DNA of 64,000 nucleotides from SNAP01 sp049671745 (lineage in GTDB: Bacteria > Bacteroidota > Bacteroidia > Bacteroidales > Marinifilaceae). The DNA lies in NCBI GenBank assembly GCA_049671745.1, contig JBATVL010000074.1, positions 24,892-88,891 of the forward strand. The letters run 5' to 3'. Of the stretch, positions 53,418-62,305 are shown piece after piece (the stretch's first letter is position 1; each line of letters begins with the position of its first letter). Both the position numbers and the translations under genes were made by a program. The notes below the pieces were generated by a model. It worked only from the letters and a program-made list of their open reading frames with translations. It was not told where the DNA came from and did no database searches.

Positions 53418-53452
53418 AAAAAACTACTCCAACTTTCGAGGGAGCAGTTAAT
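53418..53452 (-). terminator. Terminator within the envelope cluster
   Basis: On the minus strand ACTGCTCC / GGAGTAGT (one G-T pair) with an 11-nt loop, then eight T. It separates the 188-residue and 417-residue LPP20-like genes. Confidence 0.75.
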
Positions 53453-53468
53453 ATAAAATTAGATTCTA

Positions 53469-54035
53469 CTACTTGTCTTGCATGTAAGCTTCTTTTTCAA
53501 GAGATTGTTTGAATTTATAAGCTTCAAAATCTTGATCGTCTTTAGCTTTCTTTGCAATATTACTAGAGACTTTGTTTAATAATTCTGTTTTAGCTACTTC
53601 AATAGCTATATAACTAGTGTATCTACCATCTTTTTGGTAAGTTTTAGTACATACAATAGAAATATTATTTAGCTCTTGATTAACTAATTGCTTAGCCATA
53701 TCAGAATATTTCTCATTAAAAGAAATTTTATCACCAATTTGTCTCTCACCTGCATAACGCTCAATACCTGCCTTAATAAGCTGATTAACAGATGCTGCAA
53801 GATTCGAAGCCGCAATAAGGTTAGCTTTACGCTTAGAAGTTGTTAAATCAAGACTAGTACCAATACCAGTAGCTCTAAATGTTTCTTTATCAGTATGGAA
53901 ATCAACATCGCTACAAGGAGTAACAATTTCTTCACCTAGAGCTTTTTCTTGTCCTTTAGTCATTTTCTCTGAAGTTCCACAGCTAGAAATAGCAGCTGTA
54001 ATTACAATAAGAGATAGCAGTCTAAATACTTTCAT
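53469..54035 (-). CDS. LPP20-family lipoprotein
   Basis: A 188-residue lipoprotein with lipobox AISSC (Cys at about residue 19). The LPP20-type core reads FRATGIGTSLDLTTSKRKANLIAASNLAASVNQLIKAG and continues with VCTKTYQKDGRYTSYIAIEVAKTELL. FlgP, an outer-membrane lipoprotein of flagellated bacteria, belongs to the same superfamily. Here no flagellar gene is nearby. It sits fifth in the minus-strand exported cluster, about 70 nt after the 216-residue gene. Envelope localisation is likely; role unknown. Confidence 0.75.
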   Translation of the reverse strand: MKVFRLLSLIVITAAISSCGTSEKMTKGQEKALGEEIVTPCSDVDFHTDKETFRATGIGTSLDLTTSKRKANLIAASNLAASVNQLIKAGIERYAGERQIGDKISFNEKYSDMAKQLVNQELNNISIVCTKTYQKDGRYTSYIAIEVAKTELLNKVSSNIAKKAKDDQDFEAYKFKQSLEKEAYMQDK

Positions 54036-54105
54036 TTTCTTTGAATTTAATTAATACTATAATTTAATAATTTATGCAATCAAAGTCTTTTTTTTTACGA
54101 AACTA

Positions 54106-54735
54106 TTATTTAATAGTTTCATAAAGACTCATAGATTTATCGTAACTCTCTCTACATACTTTTGGCACAGAAAGTAGCAACTTTTTAGCTTTATCTTTCT
54201 CTCTAGCATTAATATATGCTTTTGCAGTAGTTAGAATAAATTTAATATCTGTATTATAAAAAGAAATAATATTCTTTTTGGCTTTTCTAATAAAGGCTCT
54301 ATTGTAAGATTTTCGTGGTTTAATTCTGTTAAGAGCCTTCATGTAAGCTTCTTCTTTGCTTCTTCCAACACCTTTATATTTTTTAGTAATACTAGAATAT
54401 ATATTTTTTCTTAAAGCATCTTTTACATTAAGAGTAAGTTCAATAATATAAACATGATAAGCTGGTTGTGTAGAAGTAATCTCATTACTAATTAAACTTA
54501 TCTGAGGTTCAATATAGAAAAAGGAATTTTTCTCGTCATGTCCTAAACCATTGCTTGTAATAAGTTGATTTATTCTAGAAGAAAGTTTAGTTGTAAGCTT
54601 CTCTGATAGATTAATATTATCCATCTTAACGCCAATAGCAATTCTATCAGTATCATTCATCGTAGCCTCAGAATTCTGAGCCATGCTAATGATAGAGAAA
54701 AGAATAGCAATACTAAAAGTGATTATCTTTTTCAT
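54106..54735 (-). CDS. Exported protein with a helical C-terminus, envelope cluster
   Basis: A 209-residue protein from the preferred start MKKIITFSIAILFSIISMA (54735); an ATG at 54756 would add seven residues and overlap the upstream gene. After the signal a strand-helix region (RIAIGVKMDNINLSEKLTTKLSSRINQLI) and YHVYIIELTLNVKDALRKNIYSS recall the alpha/beta N-domain of CsgG/FlgO/TolB-like proteins. The C-terminal third is helical. No exact family known to me. Probably co-transcribed with its upstream neighbour (7-nt gap). Confidence 0.6.
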   Translation of the reverse strand: MKKIITFSIAILFSIISMAQNSEATMNDTDRIAIGVKMDNINLSEKLTTKLSSRINQLITSNGLGHDEKNSFFYIEPQISLISNEITSTQPAYHVYIIELTLNVKDALRKNIYSSITKKYKGVGRSKEEAYMKALNRIKPRKSYNRAFIRKAKKNIISFYNTDIKFILTTAKAYINAREKDKAKKLLLSVPKVCRESYDKSMSLYETIK

Positions 54736-54742
54736 AAGTCTT

Positions 54743-55711
54743 TTATTTTTCACCAATTATTATCCAAGCTTCACCTAATCCCTTTTGATATACTTTAGAT
54801 TCTATATTGAAAGGAGCTTTTTTAAGATATTTTCTAAGATTATTAACAAATTTCTTAGTTCCCATGGCTACCTGTCTACCTTTTCTACTGTAGAAAAGAG
54901 GAACGCGAACTTGTTCTAGTTTCATGACGTTTGCACTACCATCAGAATTAGAAAAACGTCCCTTTACACAATTATCAACGCACCAAAGTTCAATTGCATC
55001 GGCTAAGCTCATTTCTTCATCCTCAACTTCGAATTCAGACTCTAAATTAATATCACTATTATCCCAAACACGAATCATAACTTTAGATTCACGTCCATTA
55101 GCAAACATATCTTTAAAATGTTTCATTAAACGTCCGTTGAAATTATCCATATGAGAAAGTACAGCTTCTTCAAGTAAAATCTCAGGAGCTGCAGAACTAG
55201 AAGGTAAACCTTGTCCAGCTGCACCAGCAACCTGTTTATTTGTATACGCATCAAGGGCTCTAAGATTGAAAACTACATAGTTTTCTGGTCCTTTTCTTTT
55301 TGTTTCTATATCTAAATCAAGAATTATGTCAGCCTTAGCTACTCTTTTAAGAATATCAATAGGACTTTCATTAATTGACGCACTAGAAGTAGAGCTTTCA
55401 AGAAGAGCAATTTCTGCCGCTTCTGTATCAATGTTTTTTAATTCTTGTTCTAAATCTTTAAGAGGGAAACCTCTGTCTGCCATAATAGCCGCCATCTTAG
55501 TGATAACCAATCTTATTTGTTTATCACTTTGTAAAGTTCTTCTATAATCAGGTATAAGTTTCTCGGTACCTGTAGATTTATCTCTAGTGTAATATCCTTT
55601 GTTTATGCAATAAGAGTCAGAAGGAACAACCATTATAGTCGGTTTCTTAGCTTGTGAAAATACCAATAAAGGAGCTAAAGCGATTAGTAATAATATAATT
55701 TTTTTCATCAT
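54743..55711 (-). CDS. Exported DUF6175-type protein
   Basis: A 322-residue exported protein with signal MMKKIILLLIALAPLLVFS. It contains KPTIMVVPSDSYCINKGYY, DILKRVAKADIILDLDIETKR, NYVVFNLRALDAYTNKQVAGAAGQG and a beta-strand-rich end. I recognise it as a DUF6175-type protein of Bacteroidota. The ADIILDLDI...LRALDAYTNKQVA pattern resembles CsgG/FlgO proteins, where a strand-forming A-D-hydrophobic run is followed by a 'D..T' motif. Function unknown. It is third in the cluster; gaps to its neighbours are below 10 nt. Confidence 0.7.
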   Translation of the reverse strand: MMKKIILLLIALAPLLVFSQAKKPTIMVVPSDSYCINKGYYTRDKSTGTEKLIPDYRRTLQSDKQIRLVITKMAAIMADRGFPLKDLEQELKNIDTEAAEIALLESSTSSASINESPIDILKRVAKADIILDLDIETKRKGPENYVVFNLRALDAYTNKQVAGAAGQGLPSSSAAPEILLEEAVLSHMDNFNGRLMKHFKDMFANGRESKVMIRVWDNSDINLESEFEVEDEEMSLADAIELWCVDNCVKGRFSNSDGSANVMKLEQVRVPLFYSRKGRQVAMGTKKFVNNLRKYLKKAPFNIESKVYQKGLGEAWIIIGEK

Positions 55712-55720
55712 ATATTTAAA

Positions 55721-56239
55721 TTAAAAACCAGAATTTAAACTTAGAGCAATATTTTTTTCTTCAAGATATTTACGTAGATCATCATAACTTATAGAAACAA
55801 GCATTCCTATTTTGTATCCGCCTTTCATCTTGATTTTATTGCGTCCAACAGGTTTAGCTTCGTCTGATAGATTAACAAATTGTAGGTAAGGTCCGCCAGC
55901 TTTAAAGAAACTTTTAAAGAAAGCAGCATGAGTTGTAGAAGCATTAACATCTGTAAGAATAGCAGGTGTTTTAGCTGCTCCACCTCCAGCAGGAATACCT
56001 TTAAAAATAGCAGCAGCTACAGCATCTTTTTTAATTTTGTACATAGCTTTTTTTACATTCCTACCGTACGACCATACCTTAGCAGATTTAGTTCCATCAT
56101 TCCCAACTCCTATGCATTGAATTTCATAGTTATAAGTACTACTATATCTTTGCATTCTTTCTTTTCTTCTCTGAGCATCAGCATTGCCGTAGAATGCAAT
56201 AAAAAGCAGAGTAATAAGTAACAATTTAATTGTCTTCAT
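55721..56239 (-). CDS. Small exported protein, envelope cluster
   Basis: A 172-residue protein with signal MKTIKLLLITLLFIAFYGNADA. The mature part has a basic start, VGNDGTKSAKVWSYGRNVKKAMYKIKKDAVAAAIF and a Gly/Ala-rich middle (GIPAGGGAAKTPA). The strand-then-helix start is of the type seen in FlgT N-terminal or LPP20 domains, but the match is weak. No known family assigned. It lies 9 nt from each neighbour and so belongs to the same mRNA. Confidence 0.6.
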   Translation of the reverse strand: MKTIKLLLITLLFIAFYGNADAQRRKERMQRYSSTYNYEIQCIGVGNDGTKSAKVWSYGRNVKKAMYKIKKDAVAAAIFKGIPAGGGAAKTPAILTDVNASTTHAAFFKSFFKAGGPYLQFVNLSDEAKPVGRNKIKMKGGYKIGMLVSISYDDLRKYLEEKNIALSLNSGF

Positions 56240-56248
56240 ATATCAAAT

Positions 56249-57913
56249 TTAAAATAAAATTCTTAATCCACATGTTTTACTAAAGCCATTTCTATCTTTA
56301 AAAATATCATTCCAAGCAATATTCGTTTTTGTTTTCTTGCCAGCAGTAGTATTTCCAATAGGATTATATCCACTAAATGTACCATATAATTGTACGTTAT
56401 GTGTAATATTCATTGTTAAAGATGCACCATACTTAAGTAGGCTAGTAGATAAATAGCTATATTCATCAGAACTATCAACATCTTTAAGCTTGAAATTATT
56501 ACTAGTATTTGCAAATTCCATGCCATATGATACGAAAGGAATAAGTTCGAAATTATATGCAAAATTAAATCCTTTGGCAATACCTATAGAGAATTTCGTA
56601 AAAATGAAATCCACATTGGAACCTCCATTATTAAATAAAGAACTAGAATACTCGCTCTTAGAGAAGTTTACATCTGCAAAAACATATAGAGAAGGAATGC
56701 CACTAATGCTTCCTGTTCTCATATCTGCTCTAAGAGAGAAACCTCCCATCTTCCCTGTTTCCCATCCTGCAGCTATGGATGCTCCTATATCGTTTCTTTG
56801 CTCAATAAGCATACCCTCGTCAATTCCCCATCCTGCAGTTTGGTAAAAATTAGAGCTGACAGAATGTCCCTTGGCAATAGTTCTGTTATCTGAGATTTTC
56901 TTTGCTCTAATAACAGCTTTTCTTTTAGGAATAGCCTTGTCTGTAGATTCATCCCATACATATTCATATACATAGAAACGTTGATCTACTGTAAGTCCTT
57001 CTTTTAATCCAATCTTCGCTTTAAGAGGTGATTTTGTGTCAATGTATGTTTTAACTTTGAAATCGTCATAATTAGTACTTAAATTATGCATAGGCTTTTG
57101 GTAAGAAGCTTCTATCATTTCACCGAAAAGCATCTTATCTGATTTATAAGCATACAATATGCTATTCTTAGTATCGTTAGATTGTCTATAATCAAGTGTC
57201 TCATATATTTCAGTAATAGATTTAATAGGAAAATCTATATTTTCGAATTTCTCATATTTCTTAGATTTAACTTGCTTTGAATCATCAGAATATATCCATG
57301 AATCATAAACTTTAGTTCTAATTTCTGGTTTAAACTCAAGTTTATATACAAAGGTATTGTTATGAGAAGTATATCCGTGATATTTAGATTTTTTAACTTC
57401 TCTAGCTGATTTAATATCTCTTATTTCTGTGATGATTACATAAGTTTTATCTATAAGTTTGTTTCCATAATCTTTAAGATTTGCATTGCCTCTTTTTGTC
57501 AATTGTGCATTAGTGAATTCATAGTCGTCAGCATTATATCTACCTCTAGAATGAATGAGTTCAAGATTCATACTACCGTCAGATTTTCTATTGTACCATT
57601 TTGCAACAAGAGCCTTAGGTATTTCATGACTTTTTAAAAGATCATGAAAATACTCCTCTCTATTATTGTCATTAGTATATTTTGCTTCTTTTGGAAGATA
57701 TATGATTTGCCTTTTTAGTTGATGTGCATCATATTTGTCTGATCTGCGTTGGTTTAGAAACTGTTGTTCTACTTGTTTATTATATTTATCACCCTTATAA
57801 AGAATAAGTATGTGGGATATAGATAATCTGTCGTAAATCTCATCGTTAACTTGTGAGAAATTAACAAGTGGAAAGAGAATAATGAATATAAGTGAAATTA
57901 AAATTTTTCTCAT
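56249..57913 (-). CDS. Outer-membrane beta-barrel-like protein with FlgT-like middle region, envelope cluster
   Basis: A 554-residue exported protein with signal MRKILISLIFIILFPLVNFS. The middle (about 295-375) has SPLKAKIGLKEGLTVDQRFYVYEYV...KRKAVIRAKKISDNR, like the SH3-type domain of FlgT C-termini, where 'G...GL..GDRF.VY' is typical. The C-terminal 180 residues alternate short amphipathic strands (FSLRADMRTGSI, LYVFADVNFSK, VDFIFTKFSIGIAKGF, YNFELIPFVSYGMEF) and end in FGLRILF-like GLRILF, consistent with an outer-membrane barrel. First gene of the exported cluster. Function unknown. Confidence 0.6.
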   Translation of the reverse strand: MRKILISLIFIILFPLVNFSQVNDEIYDRLSISHILILYKGDKYNKQVEQQFLNQRRSDKYDAHQLKRQIIYLPKEAKYTNDNNREEYFHDLLKSHEIPKALVAKWYNRKSDGSMNLELIHSRGRYNADDYEFTNAQLTKRGNANLKDYGNKLIDKTYVIITEIRDIKSAREVKKSKYHGYTSHNNTFVYKLEFKPEIRTKVYDSWIYSDDSKQVKSKKYEKFENIDFPIKSITEIYETLDYRQSNDTKNSILYAYKSDKMLFGEMIEASYQKPMHNLSTNYDDFKVKTYIDTKSPLKAKIGLKEGLTVDQRFYVYEYVWDESTDKAIPKRKAVIRAKKISDNRTIAKGHSVSSNFYQTAGWGIDEGMLIEQRNDIGASIAAGWETGKMGGFSLRADMRTGSISGIPSLYVFADVNFSKSEYSSSLFNNGGSNVDFIFTKFSIGIAKGFNFAYNFELIPFVSYGMEFANTSNNFKLKDVDSSDEYSYLSTSLLKYGASLTMNITHNVQLYGTFSGYNPIGNTTAGKKTKTNIAWNDIFKDRNGFSKTCGLRILF

Positions 57914-57987
57914 CTTTATTTATTTGTTTTAACTCAATCAAATTTAATAAAATTATGAATATATCAAAACTATATTTTTTGTATAGA

Positions 57988-58022
57988 AAAAAGCGAGAGT
58001 TTGTGTAAACTCTCGCTTTTGT
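57988..58022 (-). terminator. Rho-independent terminator after the ABC permease
   Basis: On the minus strand AAAAGCGAGAGTTTA / AACTCTCGCTTTT with six T. It separates the ABC unit from the envelope cluster. Confidence 0.9.
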
Positions 58023-58042
58023 AAATATCTATTAATTAGTGA

Positions 58043-59383
58043 TTAATGTTTATATCTTATCCACTTCCATAATTCTTTATAGGTAACTTTCTTACCATAC
58101 ATAAGTATTCCAATACGGTAAATTTTTCCTGATAACCATGTTAAACCAACAAAAGAAACAACAAGTAGACTCATTGAAAGTATAAGTTCAGATGTAGGAA
58201 CTCCGAAAGGTAATCTAACAAGCATTACAATAGGAGAGGTGAAAGGCACAATAGAAGCCCAAAAAGCCATACTGCTCTCAGGATTCCTCATTACTCCAAC
58301 TCCCATATAAAGAGCTACCATAAGCACTACAGCAAGAGGAGTCATAAATTGTTGAGTCTCTGTTTCATTATCAACTGCCGCACCAATAGCTGCAAAAAGA
58401 GCAGCATATAAAAGATATCCTCCTACAAAATAGAAAAGGAAAGCTAATAGATATGTAGTAATGAATGCAGGGTCAAGAGTTTGAGCAATATTGCTCACTA
58501 TCTTAAGTTGAGTCATGTCAATATTAGAAGAACCAGCCATTTGAGCAATATCTGCACCATGTCTAAGAGCTTCCATATCAATATCTGGCATTAATATCAT
58601 TTGTCCTACAAACATTAAGATCAATATTAACACTATCCAAATAATAAATTGAACGAGACCAACAAGGGCAATACCAACAATCTTACCCATCATTAGTTGG
58701 AAAGGTTTAACAGAAGATATTATAACCTCTACAATACGATTGGATTTCTCTTCTATAACACCCCTCATTACCTGAGTACAGTACATTAATATGAACATGT
58801 AGATGATCGTTCCACCAACCATGCCAAGAATAGAAAGAATCTCAGAAGAGCTTTCTTTTTCTTTACCGCTATCTTGATCAACTTTTAGGGTCTTTAAAAA
58901 GATATTAGTTTTAGTAGCGTTTAATCTTTTATCAAGATCAGGAATTCCAATATCTTTAATGATTTTAGCTTTCTTTATCTTCTCTATTTCATTAGAGATC
59001 TGATTTTTAACAAAAGACTTAAGATCCATAGGAATCTGCTTGTCAGAGAATAGTTCTGCTTCCTTCTTCTCCATAATATTAGCAGGAATAGAAAGTACAG
59101 CGTAAAAGCCGTTAGCAAGTATTTTAGTTTTATCGCTCTCGAAAGTACTATCGTTGAAATATTCGTATTTAGTATAATCGTTAGAAACAACAGGAGCCTC
59201 TATATTAGATCTATTAATAACTGCTATCTTTCTTATTTCAGTATCTTTATTAAGCATCATCCAAATAATAAATGCATAAAAGGCTGCAATAAGAAATGGC
59301 ACAGCAATAGTCAGAACGATGAAAGTTTTTTTCTTAACTCTAGTAAGAAATTCTCTCTTTATAATTATAAGTATCTTATTCAT
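58043..59383 (-). CDS. ABC-2 type exporter permease (NatB-like)
   Basis: A 446-residue inner-membrane permease from start MNKILIIIKREFLTRVKKKTF (59383); an earlier ATG at 59410 would overlap the ATPase gene. The first helix VLTIAVPFLIAAFYAFIIWM is followed by a large extracytoplasmic loop (about 35-190) and then five or six C-terminal helices. EEKSNRIVEVIISSVKPFQLMMGKI and PFTSPIVMLVRLPFG are typical of the NatB/YhaP group. It exports an unknown substrate, perhaps ions or lipids. The ATPase gene is just upstream. Confidence 0.9.
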   Translation of the reverse strand: MNKILIIIKREFLTRVKKKTFIVLTIAVPFLIAAFYAFIIWMMLNKDTEIRKIAVINRSNIEAPVVSNDYTKYEYFNDSTFESDKTKILANGFYAVLSIPANIMEKKEAELFSDKQIPMDLKSFVKNQISNEIEKIKKAKIIKDIGIPDLDKRLNATKTNIFLKTLKVDQDSGKEKESSSEILSILGMVGGTIIYMFILMYCTQVMRGVIEEKSNRIVEVIISSVKPFQLMMGKIVGIALVGLVQFIIWIVLILILMFVGQMILMPDIDMEALRHGADIAQMAGSSNIDMTQLKIVSNIAQTLDPAFITTYLLAFLFYFVGGYLLYAALFAAIGAAVDNETETQQFMTPLAVVLMVALYMGVGVMRNPESSMAFWASIVPFTSPIVMLVRLPFGVPTSELILSMSLLVVSFVGLTWLSGKIYRIGILMYGKKVTYKELWKWIRYKH

Positions 59384-59384
59384 A

Positions 59385-60305
59385 TTATAGGTTTTTATTT
59401 CCCTCAACAAGTTGAATGAAAATGTCGTTCATACTAGGAATAATCTCTTTAAACGATATTAATGAATTGTTTGCAATTACGCTAGAGATAAGTTTGTTTG
59501 CACCTAGATTATTAGGGTCTTTAACTTCTAAAACATTGTTACCTCTATCGTTATAATCTTTAAGAATGTTGAATTGACTCGCTATCTCTTCTTTACAAAG
59601 AAGTTCATCTTTATAAATAAGTTCGAAAGTATTAGTGCTATAAGTAGCTCTTATATCAGAAACAGTTCCTTCAACAATCTTTTTAGATTTATTAATAAGA
59701 GATATATCAGTACAAATTTCTTCAACTGATGACATATTATGTGTAGAGAAAATAACAGTAGCTCCATTATCTTTCAAAGAAAGTATTTCTCTTTTTAAAA
59801 GATTAGCATTAATAGGATCAAATCCACTAAAAGGCTCATCGAAAATAAGAAGTTTAGGGTCGTGAAGTATAGTAACAATAAATTGAATTTTTTGTGCCAT
59901 ACCTTTAGAAAGTTCTTCTACTTTCTTGTCCCACCATTCTGAAATATCGAATTTTTCGAACCAATATTTCAGTTTCTTAATTGCATCGCGTTTAGATAAA
60001 CCTTTTAGCGTAGCTAAATAAATAGCTTGTTCACCTACTTTCATCTTCTTGTATAATCCTCTTTCTTCAGGAAGATACCCAATGTTATTTACATCTGATG
60101 GTTTTAACTCTCTGCCATTAAAAAGAATCTTTCCTGAATCTGGAGCAGTAATTTGATTAATTATTCTAATAAGCGATGTTTTACCAGCACCGTTTGGACC
60201 AAGTAAACCATAGATAGATCCTTCAGGTATAGATATAGATACCTTATCGAGTGCTTTGTGGTTTGCGTAGTTCTTCTCGATGTCAATCGTTTCAAAAAAA
60301 GCCAT
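59385..60305 (-). CDS. ABC transporter ATP-binding protein (NatA-like)
   Basis: A 306-residue ATPase from start MAFFETIDIEKNYANHKALD (60305); an upstream ATG (60356) lies within the preceding terminator. Walker A GPNGAGKTSL, Q-loop YLPEERGLYKKMKVGEQ, signature EELSKGMAQKIQFI, Walker B LLIFDEPFSG and the switch His in STHNMSS. A C-terminal extension of about 90 residues (DUF4162-like) follows, as in NatA/YhaQ. It powers the permease encoded 1 nt downstream. Confidence 0.93.
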   Translation of the reverse strand: MAFFETIDIEKNYANHKALDKVSISIPEGSIYGLLGPNGAGKTSLIRIINQITAPDSGKILFNGRELKPSDVNNIGYLPEERGLYKKMKVGEQAIYLATLKGLSKRDAIKKLKYWFEKFDISEWWDKKVEELSKGMAQKIQFIVTILHDPKLLIFDEPFSGFDPINANLLKREILSLKDNGATVIFSTHNMSSVEEICTDISLINKSKKIVEGTVSDIRATYSTNTFELIYKDELLCKEEIASQFNILKDYNDRGNNVLEVKDPNNLGANKLISSVIANNSLISFKEIIPSMNDIFIQLVEGNKNL

Positions 60306-60330
60306 ATTTTCTGTTCTTTTTAGTATAAAA

Positions 60331-60366
60331 AAGACCCCTATGAAGATATTCTTCATAGGGGTTTAT
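60331..60366 (-). terminator. Rho-independent terminator after the biotin carrier gene
   Basis: On the minus strand ACCCCTATGAAGA / TCTTCATAGGGGT with an ATA-type loop and six T. It ends the carboxylase unit and starts the separation from the ABC unit. Confidence 0.9.
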
Positions 60367-60372
60367 ATTGAT

Positions 60373-60690
60373 TTAGTCTTCTAATTCAATCATGATGTAG
60401 TTTTTTGCTACAGATTGTCCTATTTCAACATTAATCTTTTTAATCTTACCTGATTTAGGAGCAGCAATCTTATTCTTCATCTTCATAGCCTCTAAGATAA
60501 GAATAATTTCGCCTTCCTCTACCTTTTGTCCTTCTTTAACAAAAATTTCATTGATAGTACCAGGCAAATATACCAACACATGATTGGGATTATAAGCTTC
60601 CCATTTCTTACGATTCTTATAATTCGTAGTCAGTTTAGTTTTATAAGTAGTGCCTTGCACCACCAATTCACTATATTCTTCTGTACTCAT
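60373..60690 (-). CDS. Biotin carboxyl carrier protein of an acyl-CoA carboxylase/transcarboxylase
   Basis: A 105-residue biotinyl domain protein. The biotinylation motif is ILEAMKMKN with Lys70. The N-terminal 35 residues are a short linker; the beta-barrel continues NHVLVYLPGTINEIFVKEGQKVEEGEI and IAAPKSGKIKKINVEIGQSV. It carries CO2 for the carboxyltransferase encoded upstream (11 nt). A biotin carboxylase gene is not beside it, which favours a transcarboxylase or a decarboxylase, or a distant accC. Confidence 0.93.
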   Translation of the reverse strand: MSTEEYSELVVQGTTYKTKLTTNYKNRKKWEAYNPNHVLVYLPGTINEIFVKEGQKVEEGEIILILEAMKMKNKIAAPKSGKIKKINVEIGQSVAKNYIMIELED

Positions 60691-60701
60691 ATCACAAAAT
60701 T

Positions 60702-62246
60702 TTAAAATGGAGGAATACCATGTTTCTTCTTAGGCATAGAAGTAGATTTTCCTTTAGAAATTTCGAAAGAATGAATTAAAATCTTTCTAGTTTCTTCTGG
60801 CTCTATTACAGAGTCAACATAACCTTTAGATGCTGCCACATAAGGGTTAGCGAATCGTTCTCTATACTCGATAACTTTTTCTGCACGCATAGCTTCAGGA
60901 TCTTCTGCAGCTGCAATTTCCTTACGGAAAATGATGTTAGCAGCACCTTGAGGCCCCATAACAGCAATTTCAGCAGTAGGCCAAGCATACATGAAGTCAG
61001 CTCTTAAGTGACGAGAGTTCATAGCGATGTAACCACCACCATAAGCTTTACGTAGTATAACAGTGATTTTTGGTACAGTAGCTTCAGAATAAGCATAAAG
61101 AACTTTCGCTCCATGACGAATAACACCAGCATGCTCTTGGTCAACACCAGGAAGGTATCCAGGCATGTCCTCTAGAGTAAGTATAGGTATATTAAATGCA
61201 TCACAATAACGAATGAATCTAGCTGCTTTATCAGAAGAATCACAGTCAAGTACACCAGCTAAAACTAGAGGTTGGTTAGCAACGAAACCTATAGTTTCAC
61301 CATTAAGCCGTCCGAAACCAATAACGATATTTTTAGCAAAGTCTTTTTGGACTTCTAAGAAATCTGAATCATCAGCTATAGCCTTGATACAGTCTCTAAT
61401 ATCATAAGGTTCTGTAGGATCAATAGGAACAAGTTCCTCTATCTTATACTCAGGTTTTGGTGGTTTAGCAGGGAATGCTTTAGCTTTCTTCTCGTTATTC
61501 CAAGGTATGAAAGTAATAAGCTTTTTGATTTGCTCAAAACATTCATTCTCGTCATTAGCGAAGAAATGTGCATTTCCATTAATTTCTGAATGAACTTTAG
61601 CTCCACCCAACTCTTCCATAGAGATTTCTTCTCCTAGCACCGTTTTAATAACTTCAGGTCCAGTGATAAACATTTTAGAAATTTTGTCTACCACAAATAC
61701 GAAGTCTGTTAATGCAGGTGAGTATACAGCTCCACCAGCACATGGACCTAAGATTACAGATAATTGAGGAATAACCCCTGATGCTAATGTGTTTCTGAAG
61801 AAGATTTCTCCATATCCAGCAAGAGAATCAACCCCTTCTTGGATACGTGCTCCTCCCGAATCATTAATACCAATTAGAGGCATACGCAACTTAAGTGCGT
61901 GATCCATAATCTTTGTTATTTTTCTAGCGTGCATAAGACCAAGAGATCCTCCAGCAACAGTAAAGTCTTGAGCATATAAGCACACAGGAGCACCATAAAT
62001 AGTACCTGTACCTATTACAACACCGTCTCCATGAAGAACTTTCTTCTCCATACCAAACTCACGAGCTTGGTGAGCTACGAATAAATCATATTCGCTAAAA
62101 GAATCCTCATCAACAATTGCTAAGATTCTTTCTCTAGCAGTAAGTTTACCCATTGCAGTTTGCTTCTGGATAGCTTTCTCTCCGCCGCCAAGCTGTGCTT
62201 TTTCTTTTCTTTTTCTTAAATCAAGAATGTTTCTTTTCAAAGACAT
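60702..62246 (-). CDS. Acyl-CoA carboxyltransferase (propionyl/methylmalonyl-CoA type, beta subunit)
   Basis: A 514-residue crotonase-fold carboxyltransferase from start MSLKRNILDLRKRKEKAQLGG (62246); an ATG at 62267 would add seven residues. Key parts: MGKLTARERI, the acyl-CoA site GGSLG and GGARIQEGVDSL, GGAVYSPALTDFVFVV, and the biotin site GGGYIAMNSRHLRADFMYAWPTAEIAVMGPQGA (in parts). It transfers carboxyl between biotin and methylmalonyl- or propionyl-CoA, a route to succinate or propionate fermentation. A perfect hairpin lies in its leader at 62272-62305. Confidence 0.93.
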   Translation of the reverse strand: MSLKRNILDLRKRKEKAQLGGGEKAIQKQTAMGKLTARERILAIVDEDSFSEYDLFVAHQAREFGMEKKVLHGDGVVIGTGTIYGAPVCLYAQDFTVAGGSLGLMHARKITKIMDHALKLRMPLIGINDSGGARIQEGVDSLAGYGEIFFRNTLASGVIPQLSVILGPCAGGAVYSPALTDFVFVVDKISKMFITGPEVIKTVLGEEISMEELGGAKVHSEINGNAHFFANDENECFEQIKKLITFIPWNNEKKAKAFPAKPPKPEYKIEELVPIDPTEPYDIRDCIKAIADDSDFLEVQKDFAKNIVIGFGRLNGETIGFVANQPLVLAGVLDCDSSDKAARFIRYCDAFNIPILTLEDMPGYLPGVDQEHAGVIRHGAKVLYAYSEATVPKITVILRKAYGGGYIAMNSRHLRADFMYAWPTAEIAVMGPQGAANIIFRKEIAAAEDPEAMRAEKVIEYRERFANPYVAASKGYVDSVIEPEETRKILIHSFEISKGKSTSMPKKKHGIPPF

Positions 62247-62271
62247 ATAAATAACTTTGGTTAACAAAATA

Positions 62272-62305
62272 AGAATATATCTAGACTTAATCCTAGATAT
62301 ATTCT
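62272..62305 (-). promoter_or_regulatory. 13-bp hairpin in the leader of the carboxyltransferase gene
   Basis: AGAATATATCTAG / CTAGATATATTCT form a perfect 13-bp inverted repeat with an 8-nt loop, 26 nt upstream of the start. No T run follows on the minus strand. It may be an operator or a leader hairpin. Not a known riboswitch. Confidence 0.5.
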
